A stretch of 64,000 bases of DNA from Syntrophomonas sp. (GCA_016841245.1 JAENZN010000001.1:1-64000); one strand, 5' to 3'; positions 27,066 through 36,069 are shown, counted from the first letter of the stretch. The notes: generated from the sequence alone by a model not told the origin. Translations and numbers: made by a program.

Positions 27066-28142
27066 TTAGAGTACTCTCAATATCTGGTATTCGGTATTCC
27101 TGAGCGCGGGTTGACGTCCGCTTTCTCTAATCATATCCACCATGCGCTTAAACTCCATATTGTGGGTGGTTCCGGCTGCTCTTACTACATTTTCTTCCAG
27201 CATTAGACTTCCCAGGTCATCAGCCCCAAAGTAAAGAGTCAGCTGACCAATACGATCCCCTTGAGTAACCCAGGAACCTTGTATATGTTTCACATTATCT
27301 AAATACAAGCGAGCCAGAGCCAGAAAGCGCAGGTAAAGCGCTGAAGTGATTTTTTTTCCCAGGAGTTGGTTATTGCCGGGCTGATAGGTCCAGGCAATAA
27401 ACGCTCTGAAACCTCCGGTTTCATCCTGCAGATTGCGGATCTTTTCAATATGATATAAACGGTGTTCCAACCCTTCTACACTGCCCATCATCATAGTGGC
27501 GGTTGATTCCAAACCGATTTCATGTGCTGATCTCATTACTTCCAACCAGCGGTGGGTCATGATTTTGTTGGGACTGATGGCTTTCCTTATATCATCATGT
27601 AGTATTTCAGCTCCCCCACCGGGCAATGAATCTAATCCCGCATCTCGTAAGCGAAGCAGTGCTTCTTTAATACTCAAACCTGATTTTTCAGCAATAAATA
27701 CGATTTCTGGAGCCGTCAGGGAATGAATGGTGATATCATAACTAGATTTTATACTCCGGAACATTTCTTCAAAATACTCAATACCCAGATCCTCATTCAT
27801 GCCTCCCTGTATCATAAGCTGGGTAGCTCCCAGATCCACGGCTTCGTCAATCTTTCTCATCAGAGTTCTCTTATCTATCACATAAGCTTCCGGGTGATCT
27901 TTTTCACGGTAAAAAGCACAGAATTTACATTGGCATGTGCAAATATTGGTATAGTTAATATTGCGGTCTATTATGAAAGTTGCCAGGTTATGGCCAAAAA
28001 TGTTCTCTCTGACCTGAGTTGCTGCCTGACCCAGTTCCAGCAGTCCGGCATGCTCATGCAGGAACATAAACTCTTCTTTGGTCATGCGCCGCCCTTTTAC
28101 TATATCATCTAGTATGCTTTTAGTGTGCAATTTTCCCTCCAC
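27066..28142 (-). CDS. mqnC: Cyclic dehypoxanthinyl futalosine synthase MqnC
   Basis: The 358-residue radical SAM protein carries the cluster motif C68-x3-C72-x2-C75 (NICTCQCKFCAF), then LGATQLMIQGGMNEDL, LDSLPGGGAEIL and WTYQPGNN, all typical of MqnC. It cyclises dehypoxanthine futalosine to its cyclic form in the futalosine route to menaquinone. The start is a GTG at 28142 whose G is the last base of the mqnA stop (TAGTG), so translation is coupled. Downstream a palindrome separates it from the phosphorylase gene. Confidence 0.93.
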   Translation of the reverse strand: MEGKLHTKSILDDIVKGRRMTKEEFMFLHEHAGLLELGQAATQVRENIFGHNLATFIIDRNINYTNICTCQCKFCAFYREKDHPEAYVIDKRTLMRKIDEAVDLGATQLMIQGGMNEDLGIEYFEEMFRSIKSSYDITIHSLTAPEIVFIAEKSGLSIKEALLRLRDAGLDSLPGGGAEILHDDIRKAISPNKIMTHRWLEVMRSAHEIGLESTATMMMGSVEGLEHRLYHIEKIRNLQDETGGFRAFIAWTYQPGNNQLLGKKITSALYLRFLALARLYLDNVKHIQGSWVTQGDRIGQLTLYFGADDLGSLMLEENVVRAAGTTHNMEFKRMVDMIRESGRQPALRNTEYQILRVL

Positions 28143-28969
28143 TATATATCAAGAATCTCCAGAGACGGTACTTCATCGATAAGACCATGCATACTGGCCT
28201 GCCGATAGTACTCCGTCAGTCCTTCCTGCTGTTTAAGGTCAAAGTCAAATCTCAGAGTCCTGAAATAATCTACCAGATATTCTTCTTCGAAGTCTTCCCA
28301 CTGGGCCACTTTGGCTGCCACATCCCAGATGTTCTCCAGGCTCAGTTTGATCGAATCGGTAAAAGTATCTTTAATGATTTTTATCTGCTCCAAATTATTT
28401 TGGGCAAAATCTTTGCGGATGGCCCACACCGCAAATACCATAGGAAGTCCGGTGAACTTCTTCCATACTTCTCCTAAATCATAAATATGCAGGCGATGGT
28501 AAGTTTTACAGCGTGCTCTTAGAGCATCATCACCGATTAAAAGGGCAGCATCAGCTTCCAACAGCATAGCTCCCAGTTCCGGAGTTGACTGAAAATATTC
28601 CGGTACCGCCTGGTAGTAGCGAGCCATAATTATTCTCAGCAAAGCTTGAGATGTGGCCGATGCATTGGTTAAAGCTATTTTTTTACCATGCAGTTCCTCA
28701 ATGGGGAATTTGGAAAACAGGTATATGCTCTTGACTTCTCCATCTGAACTTACAGAAATATCAGGCATCAAAACATATTCCCGATAGTTTCTGGCATAGG
28801 CGATAGAAGATATGGGGGCCATATCCAGAACATTATCCTGCAGCATCCGGTTCAGATCGGTAGGTATTCCTTTAATCAGGTCGATTTCCAGCAGGAATTT
28901 CTTTTCTATCAGCCCATAAAAGAGAGGAAAACAGTTTATAAATTGTATATGCCCTACACGTGGTCGCAT
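28142..28969 (-). CDS. mqnA: Chorismate dehydratase MqnA
   Basis: The 275 residues have the periplasmic-binding-like fold of MqnA: RPRVGHIQFINCFPLFYGL, NRMLQDNVLDMAPISSIAYARN, KIALTNASATSQALLRI and ALLIGDDALRA. MqnA dehydrates chorismate to 3-enolpyruvylbenzoate, the first futalosine-pathway step. It is cytoplasmic. It starts 13 bases after mqnE and overlaps mqnC by one base, giving the order mqnE-mqnA-mqnC in one operon. AGGAGGG precedes the ATG. Confidence 0.92.
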   Translation of the reverse strand: MRPRVGHIQFINCFPLFYGLIEKKFLLEIDLIKGIPTDLNRMLQDNVLDMAPISSIAYARNYREYVLMPDISVSSDGEVKSIYLFSKFPIEELHGKKIALTNASATSQALLRIIMARYYQAVPEYFQSTPELGAMLLEADAALLIGDDALRARCKTYHRLHIYDLGEVWKKFTGLPMVFAVWAIRKDFAQNNLEQIKIIKDTFTDSIKLSLENIWDVAAKVAQWEDFEEEYLVDYFRTLRFDFDLKQQEGLTEYYRQASMHGLIDEVPSLEILDI

Positions 28970-28982
28970 TTTTACCCTCCTA

Positions 28983-30065
28983 TCAAAATTCTTTTATAAT
29001 ATTATAAAGGGTATCCCGCTCAGTAGGTATATACCCTGAATCTTTGATCAGATTTACCAGATCTTCTTTACTGATGCCCTTGGCCGTGCCGGCACCAGCA
29101 GCGTGCATTATTCTCTCCTCTACTACGGTACCATCAATATCATCTGCTCCAAAATCCAGAGCTATCTGCGCAATGGGCAGACCCAACATGATCCAGAAGG
29201 CCTTGACATGAGGTATATTGTCCAGCATAAGACGCGATATGGCTATGGTCTTCAAATCATCAACGGCACTGGTTCGCTTGATATGTTCCATGGAAGTGTT
29301 TTCGGGCAGAAATGGCAGAGGAATAAAAGACTGAAATCCAGGCATCTCATCCTGCAGTTCCCGCAGTCGTATCATATGTTCGATGCGGTCTTCTTTACTT
29401 TCAATATGTCCATAAAGCATGGTGCAGTTGGTTTTAATATCCATCTGATGAGCAATACGGTGTACATCCAGCCATTCATCACTCATTGCTTTATTCGGAC
29501 ACAGTTTTCGCCTTATTTCATCGTTGAAAATCTCTGCTCCTCCACCAGGCATAGAGCCCATACCCGCATCTTTCAGTACCTGCAGGACTTCCCGTATGGT
29601 CCTTCCGCTGATCCGGTGCATATGAAAAATCTCTACGGCAGTAAAAGCTTGAATATGTATGTCAGGAAACCCCTGATTTAACTTTCTAACCACTTCAGCA
29701 TAGTAATCCAAACCCAGGTTCGGATGCATAGCACTAACTATATGAAATTCCGTAATCCCGTGGTCAACCGCAGCTGCTCCAAATTCAAATGCTTCATCTG
29801 CGGTCATTAAATAAGGGCCGCCTTCTCCATTTTCATCTACTCCAAAAGCACAGAATTTACACCGAGATACACATATATTGGTCAGGTTGATGTGGCGATT
29901 CACATTAAAAAACACATTCCTGCCTGACATCTCCAACTTTTTATCCCGGGCCATTTCACCTATAGCAAGCAGATCATGACTCTCATATAAATACAGCCCA
30001 TCTGCCCGGTCGAGCCGCTCATGACTCTTCACCTTCTCCTTGATCTCCAGCAGTCTAATATCCAT
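28983..30065 (-). CDS. mqnE: Aminofutalosine synthase MqnE
   Basis: The 360-residue radical SAM enzyme has C65-x3-C69-x2-C72 (NICVSRCKFCAFG), then ITEFHIVSAMHPNLGLDYY, GSMPGGGAEIFNDEIR and FIPLPFLPENT, which distinguish MqnE from MqnC. It joins 3-enolpyruvylbenzoate to SAM to make 6-amino-6-deoxyfutalosine. It is the first gene of the mqn operon and lies 56 bases after the ABC-class ATPase gene, in the same direction. No promoter was resolved in that gap. Confidence 0.92.
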   Translation of the reverse strand: MDIRLLEIKEKVKSHERLDRADGLYLYESHDLLAIGEMARDKKLEMSGRNVFFNVNRHINLTNICVSRCKFCAFGVDENGEGGPYLMTADEAFEFGAAAVDHGITEFHIVSAMHPNLGLDYYAEVVRKLNQGFPDIHIQAFTAVEIFHMHRISGRTIREVLQVLKDAGMGSMPGGGAEIFNDEIRRKLCPNKAMSDEWLDVHRIAHQMDIKTNCTMLYGHIESKEDRIEHMIRLRELQDEMPGFQSFIPLPFLPENTSMEHIKRTSAVDDLKTIAISRLMLDNIPHVKAFWIMLGLPIAQIALDFGADDIDGTVVEERIMHAAGAGTAKGISKEDLVNLIKDSGYIPTERDTLYNIIKEF

Positions 30066-30121
30066 AAGTTAACTCCTATCGTCTTACTTAAAACTTATTA
30101 TATCAGATAAGCTACTACATT

Positions 30122-31816
30122 TTATACCAGAAGCCCAATTTGCAGGATACGCAGGCGATTAATGGCAGCAGCCAGTTCATACCTTCTGGGCATAGCCAGT
30201 TCCCCGGGATGCATCCCGGTCTTATATAGAGTAACCTGGGCCAGATCCTGATTCATATCTCTGCAAATTAAGTTGAGCACCTCTTTCAAGGTTCGCTGTC
30301 CATCCACGTACTTTTCCATATAGCGCAGGCACTCAGCAATGGCCCGGGTTTGACTGCTTTCCAATAGTTGTTCGATTCCCCCCAGATCAACTATCTCCCT
30401 GCCGGCCATGATAGTCTGCAGTCCTTTAGCCGAAACTTTAACTCTATCCCCCCGGGCAAATTTCAGACTGGCCCTTTTGATCACCCGTTCCGGGGAACTC
30501 AGCCACTCATCCTGGGATTCCTGTACTCTTCCACTCTTTACCGACTGGGTCACTTCCCGGGCTTTATTTGTCACGTCATAGACCCGATAAACATCCAACA
30601 TTATCACATGGTCGGCAGTATCCAGATAATCCCCGGCTCCACCTATTACCAGTATGGCTGATATACCATATTTTTCATACAAGGGCCGTACCCGATCAAC
30701 AAAAGGAGTTATGGGCTCTTTTTCTTTGGCAATCAGCTTCTGCATCCGGGCATCCCTGATCATAAAGTTTGTGGCACTGGTATCTTCATCTAAAAGCAGC
30801 AGATCAGCACCAATTTCTATGGCTTCCACGATATTGGCTGCTTGCGAAGTACTGCCGCTGGCATTGGCAGTTGAAAACTCCCGAGTATCCTGCCCCAGAG
30901 GTAGGTTGTCAATAAAGTATCTTATGTCAACTTTTTCCACCTTACGTCCATCTTCAGCCCTTATTTTTACCGCATCGGGCGATGTTATAACCCACTCCCG
31001 ACCATCTCCCTTAATATGATTGTATACTCCCCTCTCGATGGATTTCAGGAGAGTGCTCTTGCCATGATATCCTCCCCCCACAATAAGGCTGACCCCCCTG
31101 GGTATCCCCAGGCCCTTAATCGTTCCGTGATGAATAGTCTCCATTTCAACTTCCATACTAGCCGGGCTTTGAAATATCACACAATCCTTTTCCAGCATAG
31201 GCAGGTCACTATTACCGCTTTTTCTTGGCAGGACGGACCCATTAGCCACAAACGCTGTCAGGCCGAGTTTTGCTAAATTCTCTCTGATAAAATCCTGATC
31301 TTCATACAGATACACAAATTCAGCCAGATGCTTCTCTAATCCCTCATTAAATACCAGCGATTGCCGGGCAATTTCCAGAAGTGCCTGACATAATATGTTT
31401 CGTGCTTCCCGGCCCTGTATCCTTCTCCCGGCGGCTGGAAGTCCTACCGTCATTCGAACCTCAACAAAATCAGGCGTAACCTTGGCAGCAGTGCGCTTTA
31501 AAACCTGCTGTTGCCCGGCATCGATGTTTATGTCTCGTGAGTAATTTTCTTTTATATTAGTCTTCACCCGGCGAGCAATGTTATCTTCCAGGGCGATCAC
31601 GCGAATTCCTTCATAAAGGTATTCTGGAAATCCAGCTTTTTTCATGGGCAATCTTAACCTAATCTTACTAGGAGGAGCATAAGGATCAGCCTGAACATGG
31701 TCTATAAACAAAAAATAATCTCCTGCTTCATAAGAACCCTGTATATCCTTATATGCCTTGTATCCTAATCCGTCAATTCTCCCTAATTTTTGAGTTAAAT
31801 CATCAATATTAAACAA
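30122..31816 (-). CDS. ABC-class predicted ATPase (PF09818-like)
   Basis: The 564 residues match the 'ABC-class ATPase' proteins. An N-terminal domain (about 1-230) precedes Walker A (LIVGGGYHGKSTLLKSIE, about 249-266), a degenerate signature stretch (FSTANASGSTSQAANI) and Walker B (ADLLLLDEDTSATNFM). There are no membrane segments and no linked permease, so it is not a transporter subunit; its biochemical role is unknown. It precedes the mqn operon by 56 bases on the same strand and may be co-transcribed, though a functional link is unproven. Confidence 0.85.
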   Translation of the reverse strand: MFNIDDLTQKLGRIDGLGYKAYKDIQGSYEAGDYFLFIDHVQADPYAPPSKIRLRLPMKKAGFPEYLYEGIRVIALEDNIARRVKTNIKENYSRDINIDAGQQQVLKRTAAKVTPDFVEVRMTVGLPAAGRRIQGREARNILCQALLEIARQSLVFNEGLEKHLAEFVYLYEDQDFIRENLAKLGLTAFVANGSVLPRKSGNSDLPMLEKDCVIFQSPASMEVEMETIHHGTIKGLGIPRGVSLIVGGGYHGKSTLLKSIERGVYNHIKGDGREWVITSPDAVKIRAEDGRKVEKVDIRYFIDNLPLGQDTREFSTANASGSTSQAANIVEAIEIGADLLLLDEDTSATNFMIRDARMQKLIAKEKEPITPFVDRVRPLYEKYGISAILVIGGAGDYLDTADHVIMLDVYRVYDVTNKAREVTQSVKSGRVQESQDEWLSSPERVIKRASLKFARGDRVKVSAKGLQTIMAGREIVDLGGIEQLLESSQTRAIAECLRYMEKYVDGQRTLKEVLNLICRDMNQDLAQVTLYKTGMHPGELAMPRRYELAAAINRLRILQIGLLV

Positions 31817-31918
31817 TTATTATCCTCCCCAAACGTTTGTTTGTGCAATATTTTTCAGCTTTTTTTACGCAAATAGCCCTAAGATACCATCTTAAGGCTA
31901 ATGATTTTATTGATATTA

Positions 31919-32239
31919 TTATTTATGAGATGCTTTCTTTTTAATCTGCTGCTGAAGTAATAATAATTCGTTGGGATTTACTTCCTCGCTAAAAGCCAGG
32001 GCCCATTCCAGTCTTTTAATTATTTCTTCTGTACTCCCAGGACCAGTATATATTAAGGGCTGGCAGGTAAATTTCTCAATAAACACCCACAGGTCCAGGG
32101 TCATTTCTTCCAGTTCCTGAAGGCCCTTCTGGACATATACCGTATCACTTTGAGCAAGTTTCTCTTTAATCTCAAGGATTTTCTGGCAGATATCTTCCAG
32201 GGTCTCGTTTATCATACCGGCCGGCAGAAAATTAGTCAT
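31919..32239 (-). CDS. Uncharacterised small helical protein
   Basis: The ATG at 32239 follows AGAGGT and gives 106 residues; the frame is open six codons further upstream. The protein is predicted to be all helix (INETLEDICQKILEIKEKLAQ, GLQELEEMTLDLWVFIEKF, EEIIKRLEWALAFSEEVN) and ends with basic KKKASHK. I recognise no family. It lies 80 bases after ddl in the same direction and may share its transcript. Confidence 0.6.
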   Translation of the reverse strand: MTNFLPAGMINETLEDICQKILEIKEKLAQSDTVYVQKGLQELEEMTLDLWVFIEKFTCQPLIYTGPGSTEEIIKRLEWALAFSEEVNPNELLLLQQQIKKKASHK

Positions 32240-32319
32240 ACTTATACCTCTGTCCACATAGTGTACTCTTATTCTACATTTCTTTTCTCTATCGGCCCTC
32301 AGAATACCTTTTTGTCCCT

Positions 32320-33249
32320 CTATTTTTGCAGAGCCAGGCGCACAATTCGGTCTACCAATTCTTCATAGCTCAGACCTGCTGCCCGAGCAGCATCCGGCAC
32401 CAAACTCATGGCGGTCATTCCCGGTATAGTATTTACTTCCAGCACAAATGGATTTTCATCCTTATCTATCATAAAATCCACTCGAGCATAACCCTGGCAT
32501 TTAAAGCTCGAATAAACTTTTTTGCTTATCTCTACAACTTTGGCATTCACTAATTCGCTCACCCGCGCCGGAATAATATGTTCACACATTCCGGGGGTAT
32601 ATTTGGATTCATAATCATAGAACTCATTGGCTGCCGTGATCTCTATAATGGGTAGTATCTGCGGTTCTTCATTGCCTACTATGGCTGCGGTCAGCTGTGG
32701 ACCCTGGATAAACTTCTCGATCAATACTTCCTGATCATATTTAAAAGCCTCTTCAATGGCAGACTCCAATTCTTCTGCTGTTTTCACTATATATACCCCG
32801 ATACTGGACCCCTGGGTAGCTGCTTTCACTACCAGCGGCAATCCCAGTTCAGTGACTATCTCACTTAATTTCTGCTGGTTCTTGCGGTATTGGTATTTAG
32901 TAATTATTACAAAGTCAGCGGTAGGAATACCCTCATAACAAAAGATTTTTTTAGTGCTTACTTTATTCATGCAGATGGCACTGGTCTCAACCCCGGAACC
33001 TGTATATGGAATTCCCAGTATATCAAGATATCCCTGCACAGTTCCATCTTCTCCATATTTACCATGCAAGGCTATAAAAACTACATCTGGACTGATATCT
33101 TTTATCTTTCCCAGGTTATCCCTGCTCAAATCAAGGGTTTTGGCCTGATAGCCCGCCTTTTTCAGCGCATTATAAACGCCTGCTCCACTCCTCAGAGATA
33201 CTTCCCTTTCTTCGGACATCCCACCCATCAACACCAGAACATTTATCAT
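32320..33249 (-). CDS. ddl: D-alanine--D-alanine ligase
   Basis: The 309-residue ATP-grasp enzyme has all Ddl motifs: VLMGGMSEEREVSLRSG, FIALHGKYGEDGTVQGYLD, GIPYTGSGVETSAICMNK, LPLVVKAATQGSSIGV (ATP-binding Lys and substrate Ser), YARVDFMIDKDENPFVLEVNTIPGMT and a C-terminal helix. It joins two D-alanines for peptidoglycan synthesis in the cytoplasm. Substrate-loop residues match the D-Ala type rather than vancomycin-type D-Lac ligases, as far as can be judged by eye. No other mur genes are adjacent. Confidence 0.95.
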   Translation of the reverse strand: MINVLVLMGGMSEEREVSLRSGAGVYNALKKAGYQAKTLDLSRDNLGKIKDISPDVVFIALHGKYGEDGTVQGYLDILGIPYTGSGVETSAICMNKVSTKKIFCYEGIPTADFVIITKYQYRKNQQKLSEIVTELGLPLVVKAATQGSSIGVYIVKTAEELESAIEEAFKYDQEVLIEKFIQGPQLTAAIVGNEEPQILPIIEITAANEFYDYESKYTPGMCEHIIPARVSELVNAKVVEISKKVYSSFKCQGYARVDFMIDKDENPFVLEVNTIPGMTAMSLVPDAARAAGLSYEELVDRIVRLALQK

Positions 33250-33470
33250 TCAATTCACCGCCCTGTTATAATTTTTATAGCCCACCCCTAAAGGCAGGTT
33301 TATGTAAGAAATATTATTTTGCATCTGCTATTATTCCATGCATTAGGGTTATTTTAGATTATATTCCATACCAGTGCAAAATGCAGGTTCATTTTACTTG
33401 GTTTTATTAATTTTTGATTAAATAATCTTTTGTATTGTTATATAAGAAACAGTTTTGGGAGGATTTATTA

Positions 33471-33806
33471 ATGACTGTAAAATGGGTACAAGATTTCCCC
33501 GCAGCTATAACCGTTTGTGATTCCAGGGGTATCATCACCGCCATGAATGAAAAATCAGCCGTACTCTTCGCCAAATATGGAGGATATGAATTGATCGGAA
33601 AGCAGCTCCTGGATTGTCACCCACCTGGCGCCCAGGAGACCATTGAAAACATGCTGGAGAAGCAGGTTGAGAACTATTACATCAGCGAAAAAGACGGGCA
33701 GAAGAAGCTCATCATCCAGTCCCCCTGGTATGAAGGAAATCAATTTATGGGCCTGGTGGAGATTGTTAAAGAAATCTCCGGTGATATCCCTCTTTATAAG
33801 AGGTAA
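33471..33806 (+). CDS. Stand-alone PAS-domain protein
   Basis: The ATG at 33471 follows TGGGAGGA, giving 111 residues; the frame extends 12 codons upstream without a site. The whole protein is one PAS-like domain: WVQDFPAAITVCDSRGIITAMNEKSAVLFAKYGG, then ELIGKQLLDCHPPGAQETIENML and a beta sheet ending FMGLVEIVKEI. A conserved Cys-His (LLDCHPP) could bind a cofactor. No output domain is attached. Such short PAS proteins occur in Clostridia and may sense a small molecule; the partner is unknown. Confidence 0.75.
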   Translation: MTVKWVQDFPAAITVCDSRGIITAMNEKSAVLFAKYGGYELIGKQLLDCHPPGAQETIENMLEKQVENYYISEKDGQKKLIIQSPWYEGNQFMGLVEIVKEISGDIPLYKR

Positions 33807-33977
33807 CCAATCTGCTTAAGTATGGCTTCTTGATTAAAGGAGTCATCACAAACGAACAAGTCATGAATTTTGATTGCTGTCATTTACACGAAATCTAAGA
33901 CATTCTCGCTTATAAATCATATTTGCTTAAGCAATTCAGACCTGACCCTGAAGCTGGCCACTGTTAAAAATACACTC

Positions 33978-34006
33978 TTGAAGCAGTAAAGAATATATGC
34001 TAAAAT
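33978..34006 (+). promoter_or_regulatory. Promoter of tRNA-Trp
   Basis: TTGAAG (33978-33983), a 17-base spacer and TAAAAT (34001-34006) with TATGC before the -10. Transcription would start near 34013, about 35 bases before the mature tRNA. The rest of 33807-33977 holds no visible gene. Confidence 0.6.
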
Positions 34007-34046
34007 TGATTCTGCTGATGATGCCTTATAAAGCATCATCAAATGC

Positions 34047-34123
34047 AGGGGAGTAGCTCAATTAGGCAGAGCACTGGTCTCCAAAACCAGGGGCTGCAGG
34101 TTCGATTCCTGTCTCCCCTGCCA
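34047..34123 (+). tRNA. tRNA-Trp (CCA anticodon)
   Basis: The cloverleaf is complete: acceptor AGGGGAG/CTCCCCT, D arm AGCTC...GAGC, anticodon stem CTGGT/ACCAG around loop CTCCAAA with anticodon CCA, T arm GCAGG TTCGATT CCTGT, discriminator G and an encoded CCA end. The 77-base length reflects a D loop with one extra base. It stands alone, followed 17 bases on by a palindromic repeat that may terminate it. Confidence 0.95.
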
Positions 34124-34140
34124 TTATAAAGTAAGAATAA

Positions 34141-34232
34141 GTGTCAGGGGGACGGTTCTCTTGACACTTATTTCTATTATGAGACAAGCAGCAGGGGGTC
34201 ACTTCAAACCGTCCCCCTGACACACCTGACAC
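34141..34232. repeat. REP-like palindrome, GACGGTTC family
   Basis: GTGTCAGGGGGACGGTT (34141-34157) is inverted as AACCGTCCCCCTGACAC (34207-34223), 17 bp perfect. The middle is imperfect and contains TTGACAC. It lies between tRNA-Trp and the converging APC permease gene and is a diverged relative of the perfect palindrome at 26971. Confidence 0.8.
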
Positions 34233-34242
34233 TCATCCAATA

Positions 34243-35565
34243 TTATTTGACTCGATTTGATAGCTCTTTTTTTCTGGCATATGTAAGTGCACCAACAGTT
34301 AGCACGATGTACAAGAAAATAATAAACAACATTTGCGGCAGTGCATGGGTAAATTCATAATATAGTATCAGGATACCGCTGACTGCAAGCACAATGATGG
34401 ACAGCATAGTAATGAAAGACGAGGACTTAGTCTCTCTCTTTATTGTAAAGTTGGTATATGCCACCAGTAATGAGACCAGAAGAAAGGTAATGCTGCCAAA
34501 TTCCAGTATCAGCTCCAGACCGCCTATCAGTATCAAAAAGCTAGATATCCCAGCCATAATTATGATTGCATTAACCGGAATACGCTTTTTCCTTACGGAC
34601 AGATACCTGGGCAAATACCCATTATCGGAGATAACCGCCATTTGCCTGGAGGCTCCAAAAAGAGTACCGCTTATTGCGCTGCTAGTGGCGAGAATCGCCC
34701 CCAGTATCACGAGATCAGCACCCCAACTGCCCATTACCTCACCGGCACCATAGGCCAGGGCAAATTCCTTGTTTTTTATAATATCCGCTGCTGGAATAGT
34801 CAGCACTGCACCAATAGAAATGACCAGATAAATGATAATCGCCAGAAAGATAGCCAGGTAAATCGCCCGCGAAATGTTCTGGTCTGGATTATGCATTTCC
34901 TCCACTGCATTTATAACCAGTTGAAATCCTTCATACGCCACAAATGTAATAGATGCAACGATCAATATACTTAAAACACTGATTTTTCCAGCATCTGCCG
35001 AAATATTTCCAATGAAATTCGAAAGGTTCGGAGATCCGAATTTAATCAATATCACGGAGATGGCTAGAAGTATAGCAACTTTCGTATAGACCATAATGTC
35101 TTCTATTTTCCCCATCCCTTTGACGCTCCAGATATTAATAACAGTAAATACTGCGGTAATGCCAATAGCCACTGCTTTACGAACCCATATGTCCTGGGCG
35201 AACGGAGAACCACTGAGGATATATGATGCAAACGTGTAAGCATACAAGGCCAGTGTGCTGATAAACCCGAAAATGACCCACCATCCTATTATAGAAGGCG
35301 CAGTATGCGACTCAGTAAACGTTCTTTTAATAAATGAAAACGTAGCACCTTCATCCTTATAGTACACGCCGAGTTTAATGTATGAATACGCTGCCAGCAA
35401 TGCCACGATGCCCCCAATAAATATCGCAGCCGGTGTCAGGTATCCAATCATGGCAACCGATACTCCGATTACAGTAAAAATACCGCCCCCTACCATTCCC
35501 CCAAGCGCAATCGCGACAAGCTCAAGCAGCCCCAAGTTCTTATTCTGCTTTCGGTCTATGGGCAT
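34243..35565 (-). CDS. APC-family amino acid permease
   Basis: The 440 residues form about 12 membrane helices. The first holds the APC signature LVAIALGGMVGGGIFTVIG, with the unwound GGGIF substrate-binding element, and helix 6 reads FVAYEGFQLVINAVEEMHNPDQN. It should import an amino acid or exchange amino acids by secondary transport; the substrate cannot be read. It is transcribed alone, converging on tRNA-Trp, with AGGAG before the ATG. The 310 bases upstream hold no gene, only a minor hairpin near 35694-35725. Confidence 0.9.
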   Translation of the reverse strand: MPIDRKQNKNLGLLELVAIALGGMVGGGIFTVIGVSVAMIGYLTPAAIFIGGIVALLAAYSYIKLGVYYKDEGATFSFIKRTFTESHTAPSIIGWWVIFGFISTLALYAYTFASYILSGSPFAQDIWVRKAVAIGITAVFTVINIWSVKGMGKIEDIMVYTKVAILLAISVILIKFGSPNLSNFIGNISADAGKISVLSILIVASITFVAYEGFQLVINAVEEMHNPDQNISRAIYLAIFLAIIIYLVISIGAVLTIPAADIIKNKEFALAYGAGEVMGSWGADLVILGAILATSSAISGTLFGASRQMAVISDNGYLPRYLSVRKKRIPVNAIIIMAGISSFLILIGGLELILEFGSITFLLVSLLVAYTNFTIKRETKSSSFITMLSIIVLAVSGILILYYEFTHALPQMLFIIFLYIVLTVGALTYARKKELSNRVK

Positions 35566-35877
35566 ATGCAGCTCCTTCTCTTCGAAGTATATATTTTCTC
35601 ATTTTCATTATTACTTTTTATAGATTATATCATTGACACCCCAGTGGAACACGGATGTGTACCTGCCCGGTGCCCCATTTACTTTTAGGCAAGTCAGTTG
35701 GCAGTTCCCATGTGGAAACTGACGACGGCATATTTATTCATTCAGAATCACGAATATTACTTTTTGCAGTGAAATCATTCTTTGATAGTATCCATGTGCT
35801 ATCATCAAATAAACTACTTTAAACAATCCGGTAATTTATCATTTATTGAACAAAAGTAGATTTGCTTTTATAATTAA

Positions 35878-35906
35878 TTGCAGTACTGGTTACTTTATGG
35901 TATATA
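35878..35906 (+). promoter_or_regulatory. Antisense-RNA promoter, copy 1
   Basis: TTGCAG (35878-35883), a 17-base spacer and TATATA (35901-35906) on the plus strand. Seven bases after it begins the 44-nt segment that is identical in both copies (GGATTCGTGG...). The spacing is the same in copy 2, although the promoter sequences differ. Confidence 0.6.
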
Positions 35907-35913
35907 TGAATTA

Positions 35914-36005
35914 GGATTCGTGGGGCTGATCACCCCCAACAACGATTCCAGCAAAAATGATCTCTGCTGAAGAGCTACCAGGGCTATTAAGCCGGTAGCT
36001 CTATC
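35914..36005 (+). ncRNA. Predicted antisense (antitoxin) RNA, copy 1
   Basis: An RNA starting at GGATTCG (35914) would run antisense to the 3' untranslated part of the toxin mRNA and reach the hairpin AGAGCTACC/GGTAGCTCT (35971-36002) at the toxin stop codon. The first 44 nt are identical in copy 2. The segment can fold as a stem (GGATTCGT with ACGATTCC, one mismatch) topped by GGGG/CCCC. The 3' end is a guess because no T-run follows the hairpin. The antitoxin role is inference from layout. Confidence 0.5.
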
Positions 36006-36069
36006 TCATTATGAGAGCTAGAATAAACAATATGATAACCATAAATGATAGGGCCTCATATGTATTCAT
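36001..36069 (-). CDS. Holin-like type I toxin peptide, copy 1
   Basis: A 22-residue peptide starts at the ATG at 36069, after AAGGGGG at 9 bases, with three in-frame stops immediately upstream that fix the start. It reads MNTYEALSFMV, then a hydrophobic helix, ending ALIMR. The MNTYE(A/T)L beginning and single membrane helix resemble the putative holin-like toxin family (Hol-Tox) of Firmicutes, whose members are type I toxins. The leader (36070-36120) includes GTGGGGTCCCCC. The peptide would insert in the membrane. It is too short for ordinary gene callers. The family assignment is from memory. Confidence 0.7.
   Translation of the reverse strand: MNTYEALSFMVIILFILALIMR

Noticed and set aside
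34047-34123. tRNA as an integration site for a mobile element
   Set aside because: No integrase gene and no direct repeat of the tRNA 3' end was noticed nearby.
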